Below, in pieces: positions 1 through 9,504 of a DNA stretch of 64,000 nucleotides. Below the pieces are notes generated by a model. That model saw only the letters and a list, made by a program, of their open reading frames with translations. It searched no databases and was not told the DNA's origin. Location: the NCBI RefSeq assembly GCF_026625605.1, contig NZ_CP113054.1:1984001-2048000 (forward strand), written 5' to 3'. Position 1 is the stretch's first letter; each line of letters opens with the position of its first letter. This DNA is from Luteolibacter sp. SL250. Its GTDB lineage: Bacteria > Verrucomicrobiota > Verrucomicrobiia > Verrucomicrobiales > Akkermansiaceae. The position numbers were made by a program, and so were the translations under genes.

Positions 1-348
1 GCCGTTGGTGGTGGAGCCACTGCCGTGGAGCGTGCCGCCGGAGATGTTTCCGGCGGTGAGGTAAAAGCCATTCGGCTGCACCCAGTTGATGGTGCCGGCG
101 GAATCGACGGTGCCGGTGATTCCCCCGCCCTGGAGAGTAATGGATCCATCGTTGGCGACTTCAGCAATGACGGTGCCGTTGGCGGTTTCCGGCTGGGTGA
201 CGGCTCCTTCAAGACGGATATAGGAGTAGCCGATGTAGGTGCCCTGATAGGCCGCCTGGCCGAATGAAGGGATACCCAGCGCGAACAGCAGGAAGGCGGT
301 CAATGCCAGGCGGATGGATGACAAGGGCGAGGTGGGATGGCGATGCAT
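1..348 (-). CDS. N-terminal part of a secreted protein (runs off left edge)
   Basis: An open minus-strand frame starts at ATG 348 and continues to the window edge without a stop (116 codons visible). The N-terminus is a clear signal peptide: a short basic start, a hydrophobic core (ALTAFLLFALGIPSF) and a likely cleavage site after GQA. The visible mature part is rich in G, T, S and V with short repeated strands such as ITGTVDSAGTINW, typical of beta-rich exported proteins. No family can be named from this fragment. It is divergent from the sensor kinase gene, and about 250 bp of apparently non-coding DNA lie between them. Confidence 0.75.
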   Translation of the reverse strand, partial: MHRHPTSPLSSIRLALTAFLLFALGIPSFGQAAYQGTYIGYSYIRLEGAVTQPETANGTVIAEVANDGSITLQGGGITGTVDSAGTINWVQPNGFYLTAGNISGGTLHGSGSTTNG

Positions 349-597
349 GGCTGGTCAGGTGTTCGGAGGTATTTCCTTGCTGGAAGGCCCCTTCGTAGGT
401 GGGGGCCGGAATGACCCGGGGACGTCTCCATTGCCATGCCGGGATCATGGTGCGGGAGACGGAATGTCGGTTTCCGGTTGTTGATGAATGGTCTGGGATG
501 ATACACATCCGGCCCCGGCGCGGAATCCCCTGAACGGAGGATGTTCATATTTCCAACACTCTGGGATACTCCCTCCCGATTTCCATATCATCCAGAC
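349..597. other. divergent intergenic region
   Basis: About 250 bp separate the left-edge secreted protein (minus) from the sensor kinase (plus), so both promoters should lie here. GGAGG at 536-540 touches an in-frame ATG at 541, which is too close to act as a ribosome binding site for it. I see no unambiguous promoter hexamers and no RNA gene. Confidence 0.4.
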
Positions 598-2775
598 ATG
601 ACTTCGCCTCCCCCTCCGTCCCTCCGTCCTGGTGGGCTGCCTCCGGTAGCTGTGATGTCGGCGGCGGTGGCGGTGGGGTTGGCGGTGATGGGGGTGGTGC
701 TCCTGCTGGCGCATGCGCAACCGTGGTTGGGCTTGTCCCTGCTGCCGGCGGCAGAAGGGGGAGTGGTCGTGGTGGAAAGCACCGGGCCGGCCGCCGGCAT
801 CCCGGAAGGTGTCAGAATCCGTGCGATTGCCGGGAATGACCACGAGATGGAACTGAAGGCCCTGGATCTCGTGATCGAGCCGGACGGGAGCATGGGCGAC
901 TACCAGACATACCGGGAGTTTCTGTCCCGGCAGGACCGGTTGGCGGAAATCCTGGCGTCCGGGGAGGTCCGCCTGACGAAAGCGGACGGCGGGGTGGTGC
1001 CATTGGTTCCCGACCAGCGGGGGCGTCCGTTCACCTCCTTTCCTGCGGTTTTTTGGGTGCAACTGGTGGTGGGGTTGGTGGCGTGGCTGGTGGCCGCCAC
1101 CGTGTTCGCCTTCCGCCCAAAGGATGCGGCGGCCCGCTACCTGTTGCTGAGCGGTGCGGCGACGCTGTTGTTTTCCCCTGCGGCGGCCATCTACAGCACG
1201 CGGGAGCTGGCCCTGGATGGCACCTTGTTCCATTGGGCCGGGGATCTGAATTTCTTCGGCGGCAGCCTGTTCATCGCCAGCTTCATCGCGCTGCTGCTGC
1301 ACTACCCGAGGCCCCTCGGCCCCAGGTGGGCGGGGTTGCTGGTGGTGGCGCTGTTTGTGGGCTGGTTCGTGGCCCAGCAAGTGGGGATTTTCGAGTCGAT
1401 GACCTTTGCCCGGCGTTTTCTGGTGGTGGTGGGTGCGGGCATGACCTTCATCCTCGCGGGCATCCACTGGTTCCGGACCAGCCGCACACCCGTCGAGCGG
1501 GCGGCGCTCCAGTGGTTCCTGCTGTCGTGGATGTTGGGAACCAGCGCGTTCGTCCTGTTCATCCTGCTTCCGCAGTTGTTCGGCGTGGATACCTCCCCGC
1601 TGCAGGGGTATGCGTTCCTGCTTTTCCTGCTGGTGTATGCCGGGCTGGCCTTCGGCATCCTGCGCTACCGCTTGTTCGAGTTGGGCATCTGGTGGCGGCG
1701 CATCGCGGTTTGGACGCTGACGGTGCTGCTGCTGGTCGTGCTGGACATGCTTTTCCTGTTAGGCCTGCGGATGTCGCCGGGCATGTCACTGAGTCTGACG
1801 CTGCTGGTCTGCGGCGTGGTCTGGCTGCCGCTGCGGACGTGGATGTGGCAGCGCATGCGGGGGACGCGGGATACCCACCCCGCGGAGTGGTTCGGGCGGG
1901 TGATGGACGTGGCCCTGGCCCCATCGGAAGATGCGCGCGACGACCGCTGGCGGAAGCTGCTGGAGGAGATCTTTTCGCCCCTGGGTATGGAAGCGGAGGA
2001 AAGGGGGCGGCCTGCGGTGGCGGTCGGGGATGACGGGCTTTCCATGTCGATGCCAGCCGTGGGGGGGCTGCCCTGCCTCAGGCTCAAATTCGCCGCCGCG
2101 GGACGGCGCCTGTTTTCACCAAAGGACGCCACCCTCGCCGGTGAGCTGGTGAGAAGCCTGGAACACGCCATCGCCAGCCGCTCCGCCTATGAGTCCGGTG
2201 TGGCGGAGGAGCGCAGCCGGATCGCCCGCGACATCCACGACAACATTGGGGCGCAACTGCTCGCCGCGCTGCACAGCGACAACACGGAGCGGAAGGACGC
2301 CAGGATCCGTGAATCCCTGGAGGATCTCCGCTCCGTCATCAACGATTTTCCTGCGGAGGCGCTCACCCTTGATGAAGCCTTCGGCGAACTCCGGGCGGAA
2401 TCCTCCGAGCGCCTCGCCGCCGCCGGGATCTCCCTACGGTGGGAAGGGAATGGCTGCGACCGGACCGTGCTTGAGTCTCCCACCGTCCACGCCCTGCGCT
2501 CGATCCTGCGGGAAGCGGTCAGCAACGTGATCCGGCACTCCGGAGCGCGTCACGCCTGTGTGACGGTGGCGCATGGGAGCAACTCGCTGCGTGTGAGCAT
2601 TGGCGATGACGGGGTGGGCAGCGGAGACTTCGACGATCACCGAGGCAACGGGCTTGCGAACATACGGGCGCGGCTGGCGCGTATGGGCGGCTCCCTGGAG
2701 ATCCGGCGGCCGGAGCGGGGGACGGAGCTGGTCATCCACATTCCTCTGGATCATGAAAGGAGGCGGACGGCGTGA
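598..2775 (+). CDS. multi-TM sensor histidine kinase, NarL/HisKA_3 type, with PDZ-like N-terminal loop
   Basis: Predicted 725-residue membrane sensor kinase that should phosphorylate the regulator encoded immediately downstream. A first membrane segment (about residues 15-38) leads into an extracytoplasmic stretch of about 100 residues containing a PDZ-like segment (VVVESTGPAAGIPEGVRIRA). Several hydrophobic segments follow (about 145-425). The C-terminus has the HisKA_3 dimerisation box ERSRIARDIHDNIGAQ with the likely phospho-acceptor His547, then an HATPase domain with the N-box Asn in REAVSNVIRHSG (Asn643) and G-boxes GDDGVGSGD and GNGLANIRAR. The start is uncertain: an in-frame ATG at 541 would add 19 residues. 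The last 4 bases overlap the regulator gene, so the pair is translationally coupled. The signal sensed is unknown. Confidence 0.9.
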   Translation: MTSPPPPSLRPGGLPPVAVMSAAVAVGLAVMGVVLLLAHAQPWLGLSLLPAAEGGVVVVESTGPAAGIPEGVRIRAIAGNDHEMELKALDLVIEPDGSMGDYQTYREFLSRQDRLAEILASGEVRLTKADGGVVPLVPDQRGRPFTSFPAVFWVQLVVGLVAWLVAATVFAFRPKDAAARYLLLSGAATLLFSPAAAIYSTRELALDGTLFHWAGDLNFFGGSLFIASFIALLLHYPRPLGPRWAGLLVVALFVGWFVAQQVGIFESMTFARRFLVVVGAGMTFILAGIHWFRTSRTPVERAALQWFLLSWMLGTSAFVLFILLPQLFGVDTSPLQGYAFLLFLLVYAGLAFGILRYRLFELGIWWRRIAVWTLTVLLLVVLDMLFLLGLRMSPGMSLSLTLLVCGVVWLPLRTWMWQRMRGTRDTHPAEWFGRVMDVALAPSEDARDDRWRKLLEEIFSPLGMEAEERGRPAVAVGDDGLSMSMPAVGGLPCLRLKFAAAGRRLFSPKDATLAGELVRSLEHAIASRSAYESGVAEERSRIARDIHDNIGAQLLAALHSDNTERKDARIRESLEDLRSVINDFPAEALTLDEAFGELRAESSERLAAAGISLRWEGNGCDRTVLESPTVHALRSILREAVSNVIRHSGARHACVTVAHGSNSLRVSIGDDGVGSGDFDDHRGNGLANIRARLARMGGSLEIRRPERGTELVIHIPLDHERRRTA

Positions 2776-3401
2776 AGCGGGTGCTCATTGTTGAAGACGT
2801 GGCGGAGACCCGGCGCTGGCTCTCCGGAGTGGTGCTGGCGGCGTTCAAGGACAGCACGATCCTGGAGGCCGCGACCGTGGACGCGGCGCGGGAGCTTTCC
2901 GGGCAGCATGTTTTCGACCTCGCGCTCATCGACCTGGGGCTGCCTGACGGGTCCGGGCTCGACGTGCTGCGCTCGCTGCGTGCGGTGTCACCGTCCACGC
3001 TTTGCGTCATCACCACCGCCATCGGGGAGGATTCCCACATCGTCGCGGCGCTGTCGGCGGGGGCGCAGGGATATCTGCTCAAGCAGCAGCCCGTGGGCCA
3101 GCTCAGCCGCCAGCTCGTCCAGCTTCATGAAGGTATCCCGGCACTTTCACCGTCCATCGCCCGCCGGATCATGGAACACTTCCGCATGACCGGGCCCGTC
3201 GCGGATGATGACGCCGGCCTGAGCGAGCGGGAAAAGCAGACCCTTGCCCTGATCTCCCGCGGGTTCCGCAATGTGGACGTCGCGGAGAACCTGGGAATCG
3301 CGGAGTCCACGGTGGCGTCTCACATCAAGGCGATCTACCGGAAGCTCGACATCTCCACCCGCGCGGAGGCCAGTTGGCACGCGACGCGCCTCGGATTGTG
3401 A
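2772..3401 (+). CDS. two-component response regulator, LuxR/NarL family
   Basis: 209-residue DNA-binding response regulator. The receiver domain shows the acidic pocket (Glu8, Asp9), the phospho-acceptor Asp54 in LALIDLGLPDGSG, the switch Thr82 and Lys104 (GYLLKQ). A GerE/LuxR helix-turn-helix fills the C-terminus, beginning LSEREKQTLALISRG and containing NLGIAESTVASHIKAIYRKL. The GTG start at 2772 lies inside the kinase stop (GTGA overlap), the usual arrangement for a cognate pair. Target genes cannot be deduced from the window. Confidence 0.95.
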   Translation: MKRVLIVEDVAETRRWLSGVVLAAFKDSTILEAATVDAARELSGQHVFDLALIDLGLPDGSGLDVLRSLRAVSPSTLCVITTAIGEDSHIVAALSAGAQGYLLKQQPVGQLSRQLVQLHEGIPALSPSIARRIMEHFRMTGPVADDDAGLSEREKQTLALISRGFRNVDVAENLGIAESTVASHIKAIYRKLDISTRAEASWHATRLGL

Positions 3402-3421
3402 GCGGGATTCCCGGTGGGCAT

Positions 3422-3610
3422 TCAGCGGAAGACCGCATCCCCGCAATGGTTGGAAAGGAAACCGACGACCAGCCGGTTGAGCTTGGTCCGGTCGCGGCTG
3501 GGCTTGATCTCTTCCAACGCTTTGGAAATCGCTTCATCGACCTGCTTTTCGGAGCAATCGGGGAAGCGTTTGCACATGCTGTTTCGGAAGTAGCGGAGGT
3601 CGGATTTCAT
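3422..3610 (-). CDS. small conserved-looking protein of unknown function
   Basis: 62-residue frame starting at ATG 3610; a TTG 27 bases upstream could extend it. The protein is charged and probably helical (DLRYFRNSMCKRFPDCSEKQ, then ALEEIKP and KLNRLVVGFLSN), with cysteines but no paired zinc-binding CxxC spacing. Its composition looks like real protein rather than antisense noise, and it fills a gap between convergent genes that would otherwise be empty. I do not recognise the family. Confidence 0.6.
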   Translation of the reverse strand: MKSDLRYFRNSMCKRFPDCSEKQVDEAISKALEEIKPSRDRTKLNRLVVGFLSNHCGDAVFR

Positions 3611-3767
3611 GGGCTGGAGGGTGTGATAGTCCGGCAACGGGATGGTTCCGGATGGGTTTCTCGCTAAATATCCATCCCCTCATGATAGGCCCATGGGAGA
3701 TAAAATGCAAACTGGAGGAGTTAGGAAATGCCGCCTGCCAGATAGATATACCGCGCATGGCTGCGGC

Positions 3768-4766
3768 TCAACCGGTTCCGGCGGCGGCGCGGAGGGCATC
3801 CAGCAGGGTGGAAGGCGTGGGAGGGAGGGTGCCGCGGAGTATGGCGGCGACGGCGGAAAGGATTGGGGCTTCCACCCGGCGGTCGCGGGCGGCCTGGAGA
3901 AAGGTGATGGTGGCGCGGACGCCCTCCGGGACATGGACGTCTCTGCGATGAAGGCCCTCCGGTGGCAGCCCGGCCGCTAGGTCCTGTCCGAGACGGCGGT
4001 TGTGGCTGCGGGGTGAGCAGCCGGTGGCGGTGAGGTCTCCCATGCCAGGCAGGCCGCGGACGGTTTCCGGACGGGCGTCCATGGCGGTGAGCAGACGCTC
4101 CATTTCCATGCTGCAGAGCGTCATCGCGCTGGCGGAGAGGTTGTGACCTTGGCCGCAGAGTCGCTCCAGCAGGCCGAGGAAAATGGCATACGAATTCTTC
4201 AGTATGCCTGCCAGCACGGCTCCCTCCAGATCCGTGGTGGTGCCGGGGATGAGGATGTCCCCGCGGATGATGGCGGCGGTTTCCTCCGCGGTGGTGCTGT
4301 GGCGCGCGGCGATGGTCACGAAGGTGGGGCAGCCGCCGGCGATCTCATCCGCCAGTGCGGGACCGGCAAGGTGGGCACAGTCGTGACCGGGCGCGATGGT
4401 GTGGAGCCACGCGGGAAGGATCGTCTTTCCGTCGGGGGCGAAGCCCTTGGCCACGTTGAGCAGGATGGCATCCGCCCGGAGGGAGGGCAGGAGTGGGAGG
4501 AGGACCCCCTCCACGAAAATGGAAGGGAGGCAGAGGATGACAAGGCGGACACCGTCCATGCACTCCGCCGCGCTGGTGTGTGGCTGGATGGCGGGGTGCA
4601 GGTCGATGCCGGGGAGATACCGCCGGTTCGTGCGGTCAGAGATGATTTCCGCGATGGTCTCCGGGAAGTGGTCCCAGATGGACACGGCGGCACCCTGGCT
4701 GGCGAGGGCGTGCGCGAGCGCACTGCCCATGTTCCCCGCACCGAGGATGGCGATCCGTTGGTTCAT
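3768..4766 (-). CDS. gpsA: NAD(P)H-dependent glycerol-3-phosphate dehydrogenase
   Basis: 332-residue cytosolic enzyme that reduces dihydroxyacetone phosphate to sn-glycerol 3-phosphate for phospholipid synthesis; the length is normal. The start is the ATG at 4766, which puts the Rossmann glycine motif at the N-terminus (MNQRIAILGAGNMGSALA). Other family features are NVAKGFAPDGKTILP, LAGPALADEIAGG and, in the C-terminal domain, ILKNSYAIFLGLLERL with the conserved Lys, and LPGMGDLTATGCSPRSHNRR. Some motifs differ slightly from textbook GpsA (LAGPALADE rather than the usual SGPSFAxE), so it may be a divergent paralog. It is transcribed away from the CotH-type gene across a 141 bp gap. Confidence 0.9.
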   Translation of the reverse strand: MNQRIAILGAGNMGSALAHALASQGAAVSIWDHFPETIAEIISDRTNRRYLPGIDLHPAIQPHTSAAECMDGVRLVILCLPSIFVEGVLLPLLPSLRADAILLNVAKGFAPDGKTILPAWLHTIAPGHDCAHLAGPALADEIAGGCPTFVTIAARHSTTAEETAAIIRGDILIPGTTTDLEGAVLAGILKNSYAIFLGLLERLCGQGHNLSASAMTLCSMEMERLLTAMDARPETVRGLPGMGDLTATGCSPRSHNRRLGQDLAAGLPPEGLHRRDVHVPEGVRATITFLQAARDRRVEAPILSAVAAILRGTLPPTPSTLLDALRAAAGTG

Positions 4767-4907
4767 GCGCGGAGGATTTACGCGAAAGAGGGAGGGGAGG
4801 CAAAGCAATGGTGGTCCGTGGAATGGTGGATCGCCGCAGTCACTTCGGAGCTTTCCTTTTCCGGCGGACACGGAAAGATCGGCTGATAAACCCATGATAA
4901 CCCCCTG

Positions 4908-7900
4908 ATGCGAGGCTCCCCCTTCCATTCATCCACGCTCTGCCTGCTTGCCATGATGCCATGCCTGACGGCGGCGCCTGTGGCGGTGACAGGCATGCAG
5001 CGCTCCGGCAACCAGATCCTGGGGCTGACGGTGAACGGCGCGAACATTTCACGGGATCGCCTGCAGACCGGCACGCTCACCTCATTCGCCGGGGCCACCG
5101 CTTCCGTGGTGCTGGCGGTGGATGGCAGCTCTACGGCCACCGGCGCGGCAGCGGAGGGATACCTGTCGGACTTCCTTTTCGACACGGGGCTGATCAATCC
5201 GGCGGTGGGGGAGGCAGCCGTCACGCTGGAGTCCTCCCCGGCCCTGGTGAACCGTCCCGGGCCGGACATCGTGCTGCTGGAGATCAATACCGGCGCCCCC
5301 GCGGACGGCTTCCAGGTGAGGATCAACGGCGTGACCCAGCAGGTGGCGGGCAGCGCATATGGCAGCACCGGCTACTCCACCTCCGGCGCGGATGTGCTGG
5401 ACACCCGGAACAGCGGGAACACCAGCGCTCTCACCGTGGCATCACTGGCGCAACTCCGCGCCGCGCCGCTGGCGGAGTCTTCCTCGAACATCTCCCAGCA
5501 GGTCTTCGGCGTGGCGCTCGACCTGTCGGACTTCGGCGTGGCGGATGGCGGCACGGTTTCCAGCATCCAACTTGGCTCGAATACGCTGGCGAACTTCGAC
5601 CCGGTGTTCGTGGCGGGCATCGTCCCCGCGCAGGTCATCACCAGCGGCCCCATCATCTCGGAATTCCTCACCGACAACGGCGAGGGCATCGAAGATGAGG
5701 ACGGGAACAAGCCGGACTGGATCGAGATCTACAACGGTACGGACACCCCGCTGGACCTCACCGGCTGGGCGCTGACCAACTCCGCGGCGACGCCGAAGCG
5801 GTGGCTGTTCCCCGCGGGGGCCATGCTCCAGCCGTATGAGTACAAGTTGATCTTCGCCTCGTCGAAGAACCGCACCGGGCCGGTGCTGCACACGAACTTC
5901 AACCTCGGGAAAGGTGGCGGCCATGTCGCTCTGGTGAGGCCGGATGCGACCACGGCCAGCTCCTACACCTACACCGCGCAGAGTGAGGACATCAGCTACG
6001 GCGTGATGGGCACCGCGCTGACGCAGGGCTTCCTCGCCACGCCGACTCCTGGCGTCGCGAATTTCGGCGTCCAGTCGCCGAACGGCCCTGCGGCGGATGT
6101 GGTGTTCAGCGCGGCCAGCGGGGTGATCAGCGCGCCGATCCAGCTCACGCTCTCGTTGCCCGCCGGGGCGTCCGGCACCATCCGCTACACCACGGATCTT
6201 TCGGAGCCGCTGGAGACATCCCCCATTTACACCGCGCCCGTCATCGTGACGAACAGCACGACGGTGCGTGCCCGCGTTTTCCGTCCGGATCATCTGCCGG
6301 GCTTCATCGGCAACCGCCATTTCATCCGCATGGGTGACAACGTGAAGGCGAACTACCGCTCCACCGGCCAGCCGTTCCAGTCGAACCTGCCGGTGCTGGT
6401 GCTGGATTCCTTCGGGGTGAACGTGGACTCCAACACCTCGCAGAGCGCCCCTTACCGGACCACGCTGGCGGCCATCTACGAGCCGGACCAGGTGACGGGA
6501 AAAACGTCGCTGGGAGCCACGCCGAACCAGGTCCTGCGCGGTGGCACCCATGTGCGGGGCCAGTCCTCCGCGGGCTTCCCGCAGAAGCAGTATGCGTGGG
6601 AACTGTGGCGCGACCACATCGACGAGGATGAGAAACTCCCCGTGCTGGGCATGCCGGAGGGCGCGGACTGGGTGCTGCACGCGCCGTGGAATGACAAGAG
6701 CCTCATGCGCAACGCGCTGGCCTACGGTCTGGCGCGGGACTGGGCTGGGCCGGGGGCGGGGATGCGCACCCGCTTCGTGGAGGTGTTCTTCAATCAGGCC
6801 GGAACCACGCTCGACCACGGCGACTACCGCGGGGTCTATGTGCTGGTGGAGAAGATCAAGCGGGATGAGGAACGGGTGGATGTGGAGGAACTCACGCCGC
6901 TGGCCACAGACATCACCGGCGGCTACATCTTCTCCAAGGACAAGCCGCCGTATGACAACGGCTTCACCACCACCACGTCCAGCGCGTGGGGAGGACAGCC
7001 GCTGGACATGGTGGAGCCGGGCACGCCGACCAGTGCCCAGATCGACTACCTGCGGACGTATATGAACGGCTTTGAGGCCGCGCTTTCCGGCAGCGGATTC
7101 GCCGATCCCGCGACCGGCTATGCCGCCTACATCGACGCGACTTCCTTCCAGGACTGGCATCTCATGGCGGAGTTCGCCCGGCAGACGGACGCCTACCAGA
7201 ACAGCAACTATTTCCACAAGAAGCGCGGGCAGAAGGTGAAGGCGCTGCCGGTGTGGGACTTCAACCTTTCCTTCGCGAACAACAGCGAGACGGAGAGCGG
7301 CGGCAGCGCGCAGCCGGGGCAGGGACCGGGGGAGGGCTGGCACTGGATCCGCCTGTTCGACGACTGGCTGTCGCAGAAAGGCCCGTCCCACTATCCGTGG
7401 TTCCCGCGCCTGTTCCAGGATCCGGAGTTCCGCCGCGGCTACTGGGACCGCTGGTGGGAAAAGCGCGCGGGCGTCCTGACGGATGAGGCCGTGGCGGCAC
7501 GGGTGGACGGCATGGCCGCGCAGCTCACCGCCGGTCTGTCCACTCCCGTGACGAATGGCACCGGAACCTGGCCGAACAGCACGCCCAGCGTGGAAAGTCC
7601 GGCGGGCCGCCACTTCGCCCGCTGGCAGATCCTCGGCACCTATGTCTGGACCACGCCCATCGGCTGGCAGGACCGCACCACCCACGCCCATGAGGTTTCA
7701 TTGCTGAAGCAGTGGCTGCAGGCGCGGCTCGAGTGGATGGACACACAGAGCATGGCCACCACGCCCACCACCGCGGCCGGGTCCGTGGCCAGCATCGTTG
7801 CCCGGCCTCCCCGCATCACTTTCTCCGGTGGGTCCGGCTTCGGTCTGGCCAACCCGAACCCGGATGCCGCGGAGGTGCTCTACACCATCGACGGGCCGGA

Positions 7901-9458
7901 CCCTCGCGAGCTGGGAGGCGCTGCCAGCCCGGCGGCGGTCACCACCTCCGCCGCGCAGATGAACCAGACGGAACTCCTGCCCGTGGGGGCTGCATGGAAA
8001 TTCTCCGCATCCTCCAGCCTGCCCGTCTCATGGAGCGGGGATGGCTTCGATGATTCCGGCTGGGCGGTGGTTTCCTCCGTGCGGGAGCAGACGCAGATGG
8101 GCACGACGTATTTCCGCAGGACCTTCAACGCCTCTGGCACCGGCTCGATGAATGCGGTGCGCTTCGACCTACTGGCGGATGACGGGGCGGTGGTGTGGCT
8201 CAACGGAGTGGAACTCCGGCGCGTGGGCATGCCGTTTTCCCCGACGCCCGTCGACCACGCCACATCCGCGACCGCGGTGATCGACAAGGGGCACGAAACA
8301 GAGTGGATGACATGGATCTCCCCGCCGGGCGTGCTGCGGGAGGGGAGCAACACCATCGCCATCCAGGTCCACCAATATACCCACGTGAATGGCGTGGCGA
8401 AGGCGAACGACCTTTCCTTCGATCTCCGTGTGCGCGCGCTCTCGCAGGTGGCGGGCACACCGGCATCCACGACACCGGGAATGCATGTCGTGCGCGCCCG
8501 GGTGCGGAACGGCACGCAGTGGAGCCCGCTGGCGCAGGCGACGCTGAATGTCTCCACCGTCCCCGCCGCGGCGGCGAACCTGGTGGTGACGGAGCTGATG
8601 TATCACCCGGCGGATCCGTCCACGCCGGAGGAGGCGGGGTACGTGGACAATGACTTCGAATACATCGAGCTGGCGAACATCGGCACGCAGACCATCGACC
8701 TGTCCGGCGTCACCCTGGCGGAGGCGGTCACGTTCTCCTTCGACAACGCGCCCGCCGGACTGCGCACGCTGGCCCCCGGCGGGCGGGTGCTGGTGGTGGC
8801 GAACACGGCGGCCTTCGCCGTGAGGTATCCTCCGCCGGGTGATATCACACCTCCTCCCGTCCTGCCGGTCGCCGGACAATATACGGGCAGCTTCAACAAC
8901 AGTACGGAGACGGTGAGCGTGCTGGACGCCACCGGTGCGGTGATCCGGCGTTTCACCTATCAGGATGCGGAACCATGGCCGGTGGATGCGGATGGAACAG
9001 GGGCCAGCATGGTGCTGAAAGCCGTGGCGGATCTGGACCACACCGTGCCGGGCAACTGGCATGCCAGCGCCGCGCTGAACGGCGGTCCCGGGAAAGGCGA
9101 CCACCTGCCCCCGGTGCTGGATCCGAATGGCGACAGCAACGGCGATGGCATGAGCAATTTCCTGGAAGCGGCCATCGGCGGGCGGACGTTGCCGCGGATG
9201 TCGGTCGCGCCTTTCACCCCGGAGGGCGGCACGGAGGAAGCGTATGCGCTCTTCACCTTCCGCCGCAGCCTCGCGGTGGCGGGGGTGGACTACATCGCGG
9301 AGAGCAGCCTGACCCTGGGCGATGACTGGGGTACCACGGATCTGATCCACGTCAGCACGCGGCGTCAGCCGGACGGCACCGCTGCCGTCACCTACCGCAG
9401 CGCCGTCCCGGCATCACAGATGCCCGCGAAGTGGTTCGCACGGCTGAGGGTGAAGTAA
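4908..9458 (+). CDS. exported CotH-kinase/lamin-tail domain protein
   Basis: 1516-residue secreted multidomain protein. An N-terminal signal peptide (LCLLAMMPCLTAAP) is followed by a first lamin-tail domain (about 245-345; ISEFLTDNGEG, DWIEIYNGTDTPLDLTGW), a chitobiase/HEX C-terminal-like beta domain (about 395-470; TIRYTTDLSEPLETSPIY), a CotH-type kinase domain (about 490-865; VRGQSSAGFPQKQYAWEL, YRGVYVLVEKIKRD, PVWDFNLSFANNSE), further beta domains, and a second lamin-tail domain (about 1224-1330; VVTELMYHPAD, FEYIELANIG). Near the C-terminus is an acidic EF-hand-like loop (DPNGDSNGDGMSNFLE). CotH proteins are atypical protein kinases, but the substrate here is unknown. The TAA stop is directly followed by a hairpin repeat. 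Confidence 0.9.
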   Translation: MRGSPFHSSTLCLLAMMPCLTAAPVAVTGMQRSGNQILGLTVNGANISRDRLQTGTLTSFAGATASVVLAVDGSSTATGAAAEGYLSDFLFDTGLINPAVGEAAVTLESSPALVNRPGPDIVLLEINTGAPADGFQVRINGVTQQVAGSAYGSTGYSTSGADVLDTRNSGNTSALTVASLAQLRAAPLAESSSNISQQVFGVALDLSDFGVADGGTVSSIQLGSNTLANFDPVFVAGIVPAQVITSGPIISEFLTDNGEGIEDEDGNKPDWIEIYNGTDTPLDLTGWALTNSAATPKRWLFPAGAMLQPYEYKLIFASSKNRTGPVLHTNFNLGKGGGHVALVRPDATTASSYTYTAQSEDISYGVMGTALTQGFLATPTPGVANFGVQSPNGPAADVVFSAASGVISAPIQLTLSLPAGASGTIRYTTDLSEPLETSPIYTAPVIVTNSTTVRARVFRPDHLPGFIGNRHFIRMGDNVKANYRSTGQPFQSNLPVLVLDSFGVNVDSNTSQSAPYRTTLAAIYEPDQVTGKTSLGATPNQVLRGGTHVRGQSSAGFPQKQYAWELWRDHIDEDEKLPVLGMPEGADWVLHAPWNDKSLMRNALAYGLARDWAGPGAGMRTRFVEVFFNQAGTTLDHGDYRGVYVLVEKIKRDEERVDVEELTPLATDITGGYIFSKDKPPYDNGFTTTTSSAWGGQPLDMVEPGTPTSAQIDYLRTYMNGFEAALSGSGFADPATGYAAYIDATSFQDWHLMAEFARQTDAYQNSNYFHKKRGQKVKALPVWDFNLSFANNSETESGGSAQPGQGPGEGWHWIRLFDDWLSQKGPSHYPWFPRLFQDPEFRRGYWDRWWEKRAGVLTDEAVAARVDGMAAQLTAGLSTPVTNGTGTWPNSTPSVESPAGRHFARWQILGTYVWTTPIGWQDRTTHAHEVSLLKQWLQARLEWMDTQSMATTPTTAAGSVASIVARPPRITFSGGSGFGLANPNPDAAEVLYTIDGPDPRELGGAASPAAVTTSAAQMNQTELLPVGAAWKFSASSSLPVSWSGDGFDDSGWAVVSSVREQTQMGTTYFRRTFNASGTGSMNAVRFDLLADDGAVVWLNGVELRRVGMPFSPTPVDHATSATAVIDKGHETEWMTWISPPGVLREGSNTIAIQVHQYTHVNGVAKANDLSFDLRVRALSQVAGTPASTTPGMHVVRARVRNGTQWSPLAQATLNVSTVPAAAANLVVTELMYHPADPSTPEEAGYVDNDFEYIELANIGTQTIDLSGVTLAEAVTFSFDNAPAGLRTLAPGGRVLVVANTAAFAVRYPPPGDITPPPVLPVAGQYTGSFNNSTETVSVLDATGAVIRRFTYQDAEPWPVDADGTGASMVLKAVADLDHTVPGNWHASAALNGGPGKGDHLPPVLDPNGDSNGDGMSNFLEAAIGGRTLPRMSVAPFTPEGGTEEAYALFTFRRSLAVAGVDYIAESSLTLGDDWGTTDLIHVSTRRQPDGTAAVTYRSAVPASQMPAKWFARLRVK

Positions 9459-9485
9459 GGAGGTGGGACACTCCTGTCCCACTTT
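9456..9485 (+). repeat. intergenic hairpin repeat, single copy (family with CTCC loop)
   Basis: Starting at the stop codon TAA of the CotH gene, TAAGGAGG leads into a perfect 8-bp hairpin: GTGGGACA (9463-9470), loop CTCC, TGTCCCAC (9475-9482). The same layout with a different but still complementary stem recurs at 13448, 39765 and 48423. It may act as an mRNA 3' end or terminator, although only a short T-rich stretch follows. Confidence 0.8.
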
Positions 9486-9504
9486 CTCATATCTCAGGCT
9501 CCCC

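Noticed and set aside
5442-7691. A 749-residue open frame antisense to the CotH-type gene
   Set aside because: Arg/Gly/His/Ala-rich composition without domains; it is a high-GC mirror of the well-supported plus-strand gene.
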